Shown: positions 10,800 to 22,481, numbered from the stretch's first letter. The stretch: DNA of 64,000 nucleotides from Dillenia suffruticosa (GCA_033439265.1 JAVTVX010000011.1:12917090-12981089); one strand, 5' to 3'. The notes: generated by a model from the sequence alone, not told the origin. Made by a program: numbers and translations.

Positions 10800-12238
10800 C
10801 TAAGGCTTTGGCTTATGATGAGTCTCAAAATAAAAGTACAGAGGAAATCTCGAAGTGTGTGAGTCAGAAAGGGGAGTACCAATAATGACATCGGGGTTCG
10901 TCTGCGCATCCTCCTGCGTCATCGCGTACACTCGGGCCTGAACCCTCGGCGGTTGCCGCGATGGTCCTGGTACCATACTACTCCCAGCTACTGTTCGTGG
11001 GGCTATGGGGGTAGAGTGTGCCGGTGCTCCCTGCTGTCCCCCTCGTGGAGCACTAGACTGAATAGAAATTGCCGGACCCCCTGCTCCAAGATCAGGGCAC
11101 TGGCTCTTGATGTGCCCCTGTCTCACACACTGGAAGCAAGTCACTGTCACCCCGCAAGCTCCGAAGGGGTGATGTCTGCCGCATCGACGACAAAAAGGGT
11201 ATCGTCGGGCTATAGTCTGAGTGGAGGCACTCGGGACTGGTGCTCTAAACCCCTGGGACTGTGATCCCTGCCTCTGGGAAGGGTCTCCGCGAAACCCTGA
11301 GGTTCTCCCTTTCTTCGAACTCTGGCCCCTAGAAAACTCGGGCCTCTTCCTCCTCTGCTCCCTGCTCTCTCTCTGTCGTCCCTCAGCATGGACAATCTCC
11401 TCAGCCCGGAGTGCTGAGTCTACTATCTCTGGCAATGAGAAGTTAGGGGTCACTGTCATATACCTCCGGACGTTTAAGTTGAGGCCATCCTCAAACTTGA
11501 ACCTCAACTGACTGGGTGTGGCTAGGTCCGGAACAAAAGCGGCAAGTCTCCTTAACTCGGCCTCATACTCGGTCACAGTCCGAGTCCCCTGCCGCAGGTG
11601 GTGGAACTCTGTCCTCTTCCTGTTCTGTTGGAATGCTGAAAAATATCTGCGGTTGAACTCCCGCAGAAAGTCCTCCCAACTCCTGGGCTCTGCTACATCA
11701 TCACAAACTGCCTCCCACCACGAGAGGGCATCTCTATCCAATAATCTCTCGGCCACTCAGAGTCTGAACTCCTCACTCAAGCCAAGGTCTGTCAACACTC
11801 GACGGGTAGGTTGATCCAGTGCTTCGCAGCAGTGGAATCACCCACCCCAGAGAACTCAGTACAGCCTTGCTGTCTTGCCTCTTTCACGAGCTGGGTGAGC
11901 TCGTGAATCCGTCTCAACGTCGAAGAAGTACTGTCGCTGGGTCTAGAAATTACAGATGGACCAACAACCGGTGGAGGCTCTGGTACGACTGGTCATGGCA
12001 TGGCTGTAGGGGTTGGCTCAGCCATCGATAGTGGTGGTGGTGGTGGCATTTGAATGCCGTGGGCAGCGTACCACTCGAACACCTTTCGGTAGGCGTCCAG
12101 CGGTGGCGGTGGTGGTAGATCTGCGACCGTGGTGGTCGGTCGTGTAGGCACTGAAGGAGAACCATGTGAGGAAGACATGTCCTCCGATACACTAGGGGGC
12201 TCAGTAGGTAAGAAGTGGGTACCTCGCTTAGTCGTCAT
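10800..12238 (-). pseudogene. Gypsy Gag with CCHC zinc knuckle, frameshifted
   Basis: The probable start is ATG at 12238, giving a Pro-rich N-terminus (runs of five prolines). That frame is lost near 11993. Capsid-like coding sequence resumes in another frame and is open from 11756 to 10800: the retrotransposon gag domain (LSWWEAVCD, W-E-D-F-L-R-E-F-N-R-R-Y-F, then RQGTRTVTEYEAEL), a basic linker rich in Arg, Ser and Gln, and one CCHC knuckle (CFQCVRQGHIKSQC). Gag forms the particle shell and binds the RNA. At least one frameshift between 11756 and 11993 makes this a pseudogene. Confidence 0.88.
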
Positions 12239-12537
12239 ATTTCTGCGAGGAAAAAGGCACTAATCAGGCAGGTATATAAGAATTAGGGTTAGTTATGGAA
12301 TAACTAACCCCCTAAAAGAAATCAACTTGGCATCGGAACCAATGGATAAGGTATACTAGGTTAGATATGATCCGTGTCCAACCCTCTAAGAATGGATGAA
12401 CTCATCTGCCTATGACCATGTATTGGGGAATGACTGTACAGTAACTTTTACATGCATTGAGGACTTTCAAAATCAGATTTACTTGGGGATATATTTTTTT
12501 TTTTGAAATCAGTTTCTCAACTCAGCTCTAACCAAGA

Positions 12538-12549
12538 GCTCTGATACCA
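12538..12549 (-). other. Gypsy primer binding site
   Basis: On the minus strand this reads TGGTATCAGAGC, exactly the plant initiator tRNA-Met-type site. It lies nine bases inside the 5' LTR edge at 12559, a slightly larger gap than usual. Confidence 0.9.
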
Positions 12550-12558
12550 ACCGAGGCC

Positions 12559-15260
12559 TGTCACGCCCCAACCCACTCCCGAGCCAGGCACGCAACGAGC
12601 CCGCCGCGGCACCCAGATGCACGGGCACCACGTCCCGCACATCAAAGCACCGTAAGGCTGTCAACATTCACATAATCCAAGTTTCCAAATCACAGAGATC
12701 CCCAAGTGATAAAAATAATACATGTATGCCTCAATGTAAATTAAAATGAGTGAGAGTTAATCTTATACAGACTAGAAGAATTATAAATACAGTCATCCAA
12801 ATTTAAACAAATACAATGGTCCTCCTAACTTCTTCAAGATGAAACAATAATCTCAATATATAGCGGAAGAGCGGGTAGTCATACCCTGGCCCAGTAGTCT
12901 CCAAAGAATATCCAATACAACAATACGCACAAATCTCTCGATCCGAGTCTACCCCCCGTATGAGGGAAATGTGAGGGGTGAGTACCATAGAGAGGGGGAC
13001 GGTACTCAGCAAGTCGGGGGGAACGACACGCTACAATTAATTTTTGGATGAATTAGGAGTGCCAAAATTATGTCCCAATAAATCCATAGTATGCAAAAAA
13101 AAAAATATTATGACATCTCAATAAATCATTCATAGCATACGTATCAAATCAAATATGCATCCAGTACGTATGTCCGTTATATCGTATAGAGCCAGCCGAA
13201 AATATCCCGGCAAGGGCCGACCATGGCCAAGGACGGGCAACGTTGGGGGTTTTCACAGTGCAAGTAATAAAATAAGGCTCTCTACCCCAACGTTGGCCAC
13301 AGACTACTCCAACTAGCCTGTATATATATATCGTACACGTATCAAGGATCAAACGTGTATGGAAACCCGCCGGTGCTAGACCTACCAAGGTCCTCCCCGG
13401 AGTGGTTCAACCGACGACTGTCCATACAATATGTATGACGATCTGGCAGATACCCCCTGCAGAGGCGTATCCGGACACAACAGGTACCTCTACCAAATGT
13501 CCTTCGTAGCTACGGAATGCCATAGGAAGCATATCATCATCATCACAGTATCCACAGGGGCATCCAGCCCAAATCACATATCTCAAGCCAAATCATCAAG
13601 CCTTATCATGTCAAAAGCATGTGCCAATATGCAATGAAAGTATAAAATCATGTGGATATATCAAAGTGTGGCACAATCATCAAGTATCAAAATCATGGAT
13701 GCATATCGATATAAATAAGTTGGGACACTCCATATATCACAAAACATTTTCATAAATCCAGGAGAATAGGTCAATCATATCATTTTAAATCATGCTTTTG
13801 AAAGCTTTTTAAAACACGGTATCAATTAAAAGTAGATGTCAAGTCCCACTCACTGTTAGGGGAGGATAACGCACTCCCCAATATTTTCATAAAGCGTAAA
13901 TCAAGTTTCCCCTCCGTTCAACTTAAATAACTCTTAGGGAGACAAACAGTCCGCAGATTTTTAATCTGCGCAGTCATGGAAAACAGACTATAACTTTGGC
14001 TATACCAATCCAAATCAGATGATTCTTATCTCATTTTAAAGCTAAGGGATAGCACTATAACTTTCATTTTGCACACTTCCTCAGATTCAAATCACAGAAT
14101 TCCCGGTAAGCCTCATTTTGTTACAGCCATATTTAAGTTTCAGATTCTGTCCAGTTTTCGTACAGAAGCTATAACTTTCATCCTACTCATCAAAGTCTAA
14201 TGACATTTTAACATGTTATAGCTAAGATGTAGATCTACAACTTTCATGTTTTGAGTGTTGTCTAAATATGTCTGGAAGGGGTTGAACAAAATTCATGAAC
14301 AGGACAGATACGTTTTAGTGAAACATACAGTGTCTGTCAACACAGTTTTAAGGAAAATTGTATAACTTTCAATTTCCTCATGCGAAATGGCTGAAATCTT
14401 TATATGTTATAGACAAGGCATATATCTATAACTTTCATGTTTTGTGTTTCTTCAAACGAAGACTGGAGAGGGGTCGTTTTTACTTACTACTTTCAAGGTT
14501 CGAAACAGGACGCTTCTATGTCGAGTTTCAGGAAAAGTGCCATAACGTTTGGCACAGGCATCAGAATTTGGTGATTCTTACCTCGTTGGAAAGATAAGAC
14601 TTAGATCTACAATTCATATAACTATCACAGTTTCAAATTCTGGCTCTAAGATGCCTTAAAACATAGATGAATTACAGACATAAATAAAATTTAAAATAAG
14701 ACAGGATAAAATTTCTTACCTCACTTTCTTTGTCTTCCTCTCTTGCTTCTCTCCTTGTTCTCACGAATTTGGGAAGAATGAACAAGCATTCTAAGGCCTT
14801 CTTCTTTTATTATTGTGTTAATAAGTCACCACCCTAGAATCAAATCTCCAATTAATCTAAACCATAGGATCATTTTGACTATTGTACGTGTTTTGATTGG
14901 TTCTTTTTTTTTTGTGCATGTGTTCTCATTGGCCCACCTTGCCTTTCTAATCTCCATTTGGCCAACACTTGTCCTTCTCATTATAACACTTGTTCAATAC
15001 AAGAATACACTTGTCACATTTCATTTAAGTTTTGTTAATTGCTAACAAGTCCTTTGACTTATAAAAATTCTAATTTGACCCCTAAAATTTTTATAATTAC
15101 ATACTAGGCCCAAAATCTTATATTAGACCTAATTTAATTTATTTAATATGAAATTAAGGTTTTGAATCTCTTTGAGTCAAAATTGATCCGATTTGTATTT
15201 TACCGTCAAATATCTCTTTTTTCTTGTGAAAATTCATGAACCTGTAGTAGTAGAAATATC

Positions 15261-15292
<32 letters not shown>

Positions 15293-15329
15293 GAATTTAC
15301 TATAGAATACACCGAGAGTCGGTGTTACA
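12559..15329 (-). repeat. Gypsy 5' LTR (right copy on + strand)
   Basis: A 2771-bp terminal repeat matching 4568-7235. Relative to that copy it carries an extra block at about 15205-15287 containing an (AT)n microsatellite, and nine extra bases near 12582. The LTR would hold the element's promoter, reading leftwards. Confidence 0.95.
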
Positions 15330-15334
15330 CTTCT
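15330..15334. repeat. Target-site duplication of the nested Gypsy element (right copy)
   Basis: CTTCT, identical to 4563-4567, directly follows the LTR end GTTACA. Confidence 0.93.
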
Positions 15335-16300
15335 ACTATTGCTTTTGCATATGATAGTGTAGTGGATGATGTAAATGTATGGCATAGTAGGCGTGGCCAC
15401 ATAGGGTAAGAGAGGATGACCCAGTTAGCTACGAATGGCTTGTTGGGCCCGCTACAAGTTCCAGTTGCTCGTATGTGAGTTTTGTTTTGCGGGCAAAGCC
15501 ACTAAAAAACCATTTGGAAAAGCAATGAGAGCTGAAACTCCATTACAATTGGTTCATTCTGATATTTGTGGACCCATTAATGTGAGAGCCTGAAATAGAG
15601 TTACGTATTTTATTACGTTTATAAACGACTACACGCGTTTCTGTTACGTATATCTAATCTCACACGAGGCACTAGAGTGTTTCAGGACGTTTATTAGTGA
15701 GGTTGAAAATCAGCAAGACTTGAGGGTGAAAACTTTCAGAACAGATCGGGGGCGCGAGTATCTGTTTGATCAATTCAAAGACCTCTGTTCCGATAGAGAC
15801 ATTACGAGATAGTTGACTATTCCTGCTACTACTCAGCAGAACGGAGTAGCCGAGAGAAGGAATAAGGCTCTGTTGGAGATGGTGAGGTCGATGATGGCAC
15901 AGCCCAACCTAACTATCTCCACTGGGGGGATGCGTTATTGACTGCGGGCTACGTCCTTAACCGTGTTCCGACAAAGTCTGCAATCAGCACCCCATACGAG
16001 TTTTGGACAGGGAGACAGCCTGACCTTAGCCACTTGAGGCCACGGGGTTGTGCTGCGTATGTTCGTGATTCCTCGCATTAGTACGTCAAGTTAGGTTCGC
16101 GAGAAAATAAGTGTATCTTTATTATATACTCTGAACACTCCAAAGGATATCTGTTCCAGGAGAACATACGGACGGCACTGTCACTGAGATAGAGTCTCGT
16201 GATGTTACTTTTTTAGAGAGTGATTTCCCTAAGAGAGGAGAAATCAATCGAGACCTCACCTTCTATGAGATGGAAGACCCTAGTGGCTCAGCCGAATCCA
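15335..16300 (+). pseudogene. Copia-1 pol, middle part: pre-integrase zinc region and integrase
   Basis: Resumes the Copia-1 pol frame after the Gypsy insertion. The W-H-x-R-x-G-H-I-G motif of the copia pre-integrase (HHCC) region lies at about 15385-15410. Integrase core motifs follow: the D-Y-T-R-F segment at about 15630, a T-D-R-G-R-E-Y block with a catalytic Asp near 15740, and Q-Q-N-G-V-A-E-R-R with the catalytic Glu near 15840. Several in-frame stops and frameshifts (for example TAA near 15407 and TAG near 15811) inactivate it. Confidence 0.85.
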
Positions 16301-17522
16301 GTGACGGGACTTAAGAACCGATTATGGATCTTGGTCTTAGTAGGAGTGATCCATCTGAAGGTGTAGAACCTCTCTCTCCTCAAAGGAGTAGTTAGGGACA
16401 AGTGCCACGTCGCCGTTTTCCGATTAAGGATGAGATCCTCAATGTGACTCTTGAGGATGATTAAGAGCTGAGGATTGCAAAGTTGGCTCTCGAGGGTTCA
16501 GCAAAGGACTAATGGTTATAGGCCCTGCACGAGGAAATGGAATCAATGAGAGTCAACGAAGTCTGGGAGCTAGTTGACTTACCTGAGGAAAGAAAGGTCA
16601 TTGGAAACAAATGGGTTCTCAAAATTAAAATAAAGGCCGACGGATCGATTGAGAGGTACAAGACCCGTCAGGTAGTCAAGAGTTATACGCAGATTAAGGG
16701 CATTGATTACGATGAGACTTTCTCCCCAGTAGTCAAGTTTACTTCGATCCGTTTACTTTTGTCGATTATCGCTAGTATGGATCTTGAGTTACACCAGATG
16801 AACGTTAAGACCGCTTTTCTTAATGGGAGCCTGGATGAGGAGATCTACATGGAACAGCCCCTGGGTTCGTTCTGCTAGGTGAAGAGGACAAGGTCTATTG
16901 ACTTCGGAAGTCGATATACGGTCTAAAGCAATCATCCAGGCGGTGGTATCTAAGATTTCACGAGGAGGTGATATCTTACGGTTTTACGATGGTCGAGAAG
17001 GATCATTATGTCTATGTGATTCGGTCCGATAACTCTTTTGTGATCCTGTCATTGTATGTGGATTACATAATGTTGGTCGGGAACGACATTCAGTATTTAA
17101 TGACCCTCAAAGCGTGGTTGTCATCCAATTTCGACATGAAAGACATGTGTGAAGCTGAATTCATCATCGGAGTTAAGATCCAGAGGGATCGCTAAATAAA
17201 GATATTGGCCCTTTTACAAGAGACATACATCAGAAAAATTCTCGAGCGTTTTGAGATGAGTGATTATAATCCCATTGAAACTCCGATCGCCAAATGTGAA
17301 GGCCTGAGCCTAGAAATGTGTCCGAAAACTCAGCAAGAAGTAAGGGAAATGAGTAAAATACCTTACTCCAGTACAGTTGGAAGTTTAATGTACGCAATAT
17401 TGTGTACTAGACCAGACATTTGTTATGCAGTTGGTCTGGTGAGCAGATATCAGGCAAATCCTGGAAGGGGTCACTGGAGAGCAGTGAATTGCAAACTTCT
17501 CCTTATGTTACGGAGGAGGTGA
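16301..17522 (+). pseudogene. Copia-1 reverse transcriptase
   Basis: RT of copia type spread over three frames. Starting at about 16537 come W-E-L-V-D-L-P, N-K-W-V-L-K-I-K, Y-D-E-T-F-S-P-V-V and KTAFLNGSLDEEIYMEQP, where the Asp usual before V-K-T-A-F is Asn. A stop at 16876-16878 and frameshifts lead to 16968-17195, where the active-site box reads YVDY instead of YVDD, losing a catalytic Asp. 17205-17522 holds the thumb/connection region (SKIPYSSTVGSLMYAILCTRPDI, split here as SKIPYSSTVGSL and MYAILCTRPDI). The lesions show long inactivity. Confidence 0.9.
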
Positions 17523-17523
17523 T

Positions 17524-17955
17524 TTGCGCCTTGTGGGTTATTCGGACGCCGACTGGGGAGACGATTTGGATAAGCGCAAATCAACATCAGGTTTTGCTTT
17601 CTTGCTCAATGGCGGGACCATCTCATGGAGCAGCAAGAAGGAAATCCGTGTTGCTCTATTTACGATGGAGACTGAGCTCGTAGCATACTCAGTTGCAGTT
17701 CAGGAAAGTGTTTGGTTCCGGAGACTACTGGATGACTTAGGGATTGTAGCGGATAGTGGGAGGCCAGTAATGATTTATTGTGATAATCAGGCCGCTATCG
17801 TTTACACTCGAGACCCTAAGTTTCATAGTAAGACCAGACACATCGACACCAGATACCATTACGTTAGAGATATCATCGATAAGGGTGAAGTGACAATCAA
17901 GTACATTTCGACACACAGCATGGTGGCTGACCCCTTCACCAAACCCCATCACTAG
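17524..17955 (+). pseudogene. Copia-1 RNase H
   Basis: RNase H of copia type in one open frame: G-Y-S-D-A-D-W at the start with the catalytic Asp, S-T-S-G-F-A-F, T-M-E-T-E-L-V-A with a Glu, C-D-N-Q-A-A-I, and the terminal R-H-I-D-T-R-Y-H and A-D-P-F-T-K-P motifs just before the stop at 17953-17955. The domain itself is well preserved, but it is separated from the RT by a frameshift. Confidence 0.92.
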
Positions 17956-19164
17956 AGACTCCTTTTTAGGGTATAGAGAGTCATTGGGATTGAGTATTTT
18001 CTGACATTTCTCAGTTTATACTTAATGATGACATTGATACTTATTGATTTTATATATATATGAGTATAGTGCATTATTCAGTCACTTTTGTGTTATATTT
18101 TCATTTAATGCACTTACTTTTATTATCATATATATATTCTGCGATGTGAAAATAGATATGTCAGGCAGGCAAGGTTGACTTCTCACGCGAGTGATCACCT
18201 CCAACTCTGAGTGAGTGGAGATGAGATGATTCTAGCAGTAAGAGGTTTTGAAAGTGACCCTGCTAGAATATAAGTCGCCCTGATACGTGTTCAGAATGAG
18301 ATCATATGCAATATGACCGACATGGAAGTATCCACATCCATGTTGCCTGTGAGTAGCCAGATTTGAAATCTTGGATATCACTTGCGATTTGTGATATTGT
18401 CTCTGAGGTACTCTTTTTGAGATCTCTGGGTAAAGTCTTATATGTAGACTGAGTTCCCATACCTACACAGTGTTAGAGAAATCTAATATATGCCCTTTTG
18501 AGAGATGTGGGAGTAACACTGTGGCACGTGTTTTAGACCACGTGTGAAAAGACGATTTGGGATAGTGAGAGCTATATTACTTGAGACAATAATTTAAAAT
18601 TTATCCCCAAACCCCACTATGTGAGACCCGAGATCCATTGGGTGGGATCTCTTGTGTCCTTATTTCTTTCGGCTGTTTCTTGAGGTCTTGACTCAGTATT
18701 TGCTACTTTAATCTGTTTACCAATGGCCCGAAAGATAAATTGAGGTCTGAGGGACAGATCTAGGAAAACAGCTGAATTGAGATCGATAGATTCGAGTTTG
18801 AAAAAAGGAAGACCAATTGACATTGCATTATTGTATTGTATTCACCGACCGGTTTTTTATGTTCATCCATGTAGGGATTTAAACATAATAGTGGATACAT
18901 AGTCGAACGATATTTGGGGATTACTTTCGATGAGGAAAGTAACTCGATGGATGTAATTAGTCTTGGATCTGAGATACAACGAGTTTTTTCTTTTGATACT
19001 AACGGTGACTACTCGATTATCCTAACAGGTGTGTCGAGAAATCTTTGTTTGCAGGTGTACTCGCTAGTCGCATGACATCCAATCCTGTATGAAAGTCTAG
19101 TAGGGTAATGTAGTAAATCGTATAAGTTATGATATCGTGACAGATATAAAAATACCCTCGTGTG
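17956..19164 (+). other. Copia-1 long 3' untranslated region
   Basis: About 1.2 kb between the RNase H stop and the polypurine tract. No conserved domain and no credible second gene were seen on either strand. The region is not as AT-rich as the flanking host DNA. Confidence 0.65.
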
Positions 19165-19175
19165 CAAGTGGGAGA
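19165..19175 (+). other. Copia-1 polypurine tract
   Basis: CAAGTGGGAGA lies directly before the 3' LTR, the usual copia polypurine position and form. Confidence 0.8.
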
Positions 19176-19646
19176 TATTAGTTTATGAAGTGTCCACGTG
19201 GGGCATATAACCATTAAGTAAAAATTTGAATTTTTACTTGGGGGGATAATGGGTGGTCCCCATTTTTCCAATCACCCTAAACTCTTCTAACTTCTCTCAA
19301 GGTTTTTAGTCCAACACAACCTACGTGATGGTTATTATTATTCTTGATTGAGAGCAAGAATAAGAATTTTTTAGAGAGAAAAATACATCATTATTGAGAG
19401 TTTTGCAAAATTTCAAAAAGGGAATTTTCGGATCATCGGACTAAGGATTGAGACGTTGTAATTCTGCGGTGATAGTTCATTATACGTAGCTATTATCCCG
19501 ACTACGAGTGGTTCGTGTTCAGAGTTTACGGATTCCGAGATTTTCTGTATCACTGATTGAGATATACTGTGAATTTAAATTTTTACGATTTGGAAAAATT
19601 ATTTATTATTACTTTCACTGCGTGATTGAGTTACAAAATTCTAACA
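19176..19646 (+). repeat. Copia-1 3' LTR
   Basis: A 471-bp copy of 1788-2277. It starts TATTAG where the 5' LTR starts TGTTGG, so the canonical TG end has mutated to TA. It ends TAACA and is followed by CGAAT, the probable target duplication. The visible substitutions and small gaps against the 5' LTR indicate an old insertion. Confidence 0.92.
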
Positions 19647-19789
19647 CGAATAAAAAAAGTAATTTGGAAAATTCAATTTTATTCTATTGATGTGTTGTTA
19701 ATTGAACTATACATATAGTACGTGCTCCTAGCTTCAAGAGCTTAACTATACAAAAGGAAAAAAAAAAATTATAAAACTAGGAAAATAAT

Positions 19790-22148
19790 TTATACGTCTT
19801 GGCTGAGAATGATTTGTCGTGCCCCACCTATGGGGCGCAAGAATAGTGATCATCCCGATGATGATTGAAATCTGAAACCAATAAAATAAAATAAAATAAA
19901 ATAAACCCAAAATAATTATTACTATTTTGTGTTTTTTTATGCTCATAGGATTTTTTTTTTTTCGGGGAGAAATATATATATCTTACCCAAGATGCAAACC
20001 GGTGGAAGGTCCATCTCCTGGGTCGCTTTAGGACAAGCCATATGATGCATGGAAGCTACAGTTAATCAAAAGTAAAGACCAGTGAGTTAATTGCTGTTTT
20101 TCAATTTAAAAATATTTTAATTTAATTAAACAAAAATGTATTACACTTACGAAATAAGATGTTGATGAAAATGCAAAACCCCCCAAAAATCCCAACCAAA
20201 CCGGTCGACACTGTCATAGGGTAATAAATAAATAAAATATGTTTTAGCTACACTTTTTTTTTAATCTATCACAGATATCTAGAATTATGTTCTGACTGAC
20301 CATGGGATTTTATTTAGAAATATGTCTTCTAGTGTAATATTTTTCATTTTTAAGTTTCGAACCGAAATTTAGTTAAGAGATTTAATATCACATACTATTA
20401 AATTAAATCGACCGGTGATTAGTATTTTTGAGCCATACTTATCAAAAGGAAAATGGATTTGCATACTAACCCAACATATATGCTACGAGAGATGAGGCGA
20501 AGGCATCTTCCGGGTTTAAACTTTTTCTTCTCTACTAAATATGATTCAAATCCATCAAAAACTGACATGGCAAAAACCTAAAAATATAGAACATACAAAA
20601 CGCATTATAGAAGTGTTATTATATTTTTTAACATTGGTAAATACTGATAACTACCGAGAACGTGGAAAAAAACCTTGAGGTTGGCAAGGGCAATCAACCA
20701 AGAGGGCTTCTCCAAAAAGATGAGGATATCATCCTCCAGTGTTGCCAAAGGCACAAAAACCGGTCAGGGCAACAGGGCTATAGCACACCGCCACAATGGC
20801 ATAAGCCATCCCCGCCCCACGCCACAATGGCTTCTTGGAGGGCTTCTCTGGTGTGTAGGGAATGGTGGCCTGAATTTCAAGAGCCACACTATGTCCGGCA
20901 AAGGCAAAAGCGATGGTGCCAAGCGAATTGAAGAAATCAAAGACTCTACCTGCCGTAGTGTGAGATCGGAGGCCGTAGTTGACATGGCGGTGGTGGTGAC
21001 CTTGACCACCTCTTACGGCCGATGCTACAAATGCCACCGTGGAGTAACTAAACAAAACAAACACATTACATATTTTAGTCTTCTTCTTGTTAAAAAAATG
21101 AATCATTCTTTGAGAGATAAGACCATTAGGTACTGTTCATTAATGACTCACCAAAATGACATGATAGCTGCAAGTAGGGACTCCTTTCAAGCTATTAAAG
21201 TTGGGAGTTTGGGAGAGCAGCAATTGAAGCACACCAAAGAAGGCGATGAAATATGACTGCCGAGCCCCAGTTAGGCTAGGAATGAGAAGATCGACGAACT
21301 TTTTGAGAGACTTTCCTCCGGTCACCATGTACACAATGTCTGTGGCAACTTGGACCACCATGTGTTGAGGCATCACCATCCAGTAACCCAGTTTAGGCCC
21401 GAATGCATGCTGTCCTAGCTCCGGATATCTATCGAATCGCTTGCCATCCACCACTTCATGCAACTCCACGAGTTGCCACGGAGAGTAAAACGTGATCAAC
21501 CAAGAAACTAATAGAGCACTAATTCCAGGAATCCTACAAAAATATACATATATATTAAAGAGAAATTACTAAATGAAAACTTTGTTATATAATGTTGAAC
21601 TTAATTAGGGGTAATATGTGTGCAAATTACCATCCGAGTTGAGATATTGCAAACGGTAAACCCAACATGCCTGCACCCACCATGGCTGTGACATTGTGGA
21701 AGGCAGAGTACCACCATTTTGCCTTGCGTGATGCCGTAACGATGCTTGCTGACTTGAGTTTTCCATGTCCACAATCACACTGTTTTCCTGAGATATTAGA
21801 TTTTAGATTTTGGATACAAGTATTACAGTTGAACAAAATAAATAATTATTAGGATTAACAAAAACATTACCTATCCACCCAAATTAACTCTGCAATTTAC
21901 CCAATAAAAATTTTCATTATGATTGTCTACTTCGTTGTTAATATCTTCTTCCATAACATGCTTTCGTGTTTTCGTGTTTATTATAGATTACAATGAAATG
22001 GTTTTAGAAACCCTTACTTAGTATTTTTCTTATTTATAATTGATATAAAAGAAAAAGTTCAAACCCCCTTCTATCATAATATTTTCAGGTTTTTTTTTAT
22101 TTTATATATTTAATAGAGTCATTAAAATAGGGTTCTAAGAATTACCAT
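19790..22148 (-). pseudogene. LHT-type lysine/histidine (amino acid) transporter pseudogene
   Basis: Eight exons can be followed on the minus strand with usable splice sites: 22148-22146 (ATG only, then GTAATT), 21787-21631 ([18 protein letters not shown]), 21533-21152 ([26 protein letters not shown]), 21047-20644 (FAFAGHSVALEIQATIP, TPEKPSK), 20577-20467 (FAMSVFD), about 20216-20151, 20055-19987 (LPCIIWLVLKRPRRW) and 19871-19790 (LAPIGG, stop 19792-19790). The reading order and motifs are those of the AAAP/LHT proton-coupled amino acid transporters of the plasma membrane. Expected length is about 425 aa against roughly 440 for the family. Frames break in exon 21787-21631 (relative to the ATG), near 21170, near 20727, in the 20.2-kb exon and near 19833. 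The donor after 20644 has lost its G. It is therefore a unitary or duplicated pseudogene, not a processed one. Confidence 0.88.
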
Positions 22149-22439
22149 TGTCCTTGAATCTTCAAATAAGTCTTTGCTACTTGAATAAATTGAGATCAAC
22201 CTGCATAATTCAACACAAACAAACACTTAAAGATATTTCTCAGCAAACACTAAGAAAGAAAGGAAAAATGAATGCTTAAATAATGTTTTTAGAACTACGA
22301 CTCCATTGTTGATGTCCAAAAGCAATTTAAAATTTGTAAAAACAAAGGAAAAAAATTTAGAAACCAACTGACAAGGAAAGCATGTATGTGTGTAACCTTA
22401 TGAAATTGCAGGAAAAGTTAAACTTGAAACCCAAAGCAG

Positions 22440-22481
<42 letters not shown>

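Larger units (their letters stand above)
4568..15329 (-). mobile_element. Nested Ty3/gypsy chromovirus (Tekay/Del-like) in Copia-1
   Basis: A complete but inactivated Ty3/gypsy element lies on the minus strand: two long LTRs (12559-15329 as 5' LTR, 4568-7235 as 3' LTR), a tRNA-Met-type primer site at 12538-12549, a purine tract next to 7235, and the coding order gag, protease, RT, RNase H, integrase, chromodomain-like tail. On the plus strand the ends read TGTCACGCCCC and GGTGTTACA. Integrase lying last identifies Ty3/gypsy. The long LTRs and the C-terminal chromo-like segment suggest the Tekay/Del chromovirus lineage, which is inference. Nonsense codons and frameshifts between domains mean it is dead. 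Its insertion post-dates Copia-1. Confidence 0.95.
1788..19646 (+). mobile_element. Copia-1: Ty1/copia LTR retrotransposon, split by a nested Gypsy element
   Basis: This is a degenerate Ty1/copia element. It has two similar LTRs (1788-2277 and 19176-19646), an initiator-Met-type primer binding site directly after the first LTR, and a purine tract directly before the second. The domain order is gag, protease, integrase, reverse transcriptase, RNase H, which is the copia order. The flanking five bases are AGAAT (1783-1787) and CGAAT (19647-19651), one mismatch, so they are probably the original target duplication. The 10.8-kb Gypsy element at 4568-15329 interrupts pol between the protease and the integrase. 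Without that insertion the element would be about 7.1 kb. Stops, frameshifts and a lost RT catalytic Asp show that it cannot move on its own. Confidence 0.95.

Noticed and set aside
20662-21256. + strand open frames of 89 and 193 codons
   Set aside because: They lie antisense to the LHT pseudogene exons, whose minus-strand translation matches a known family.
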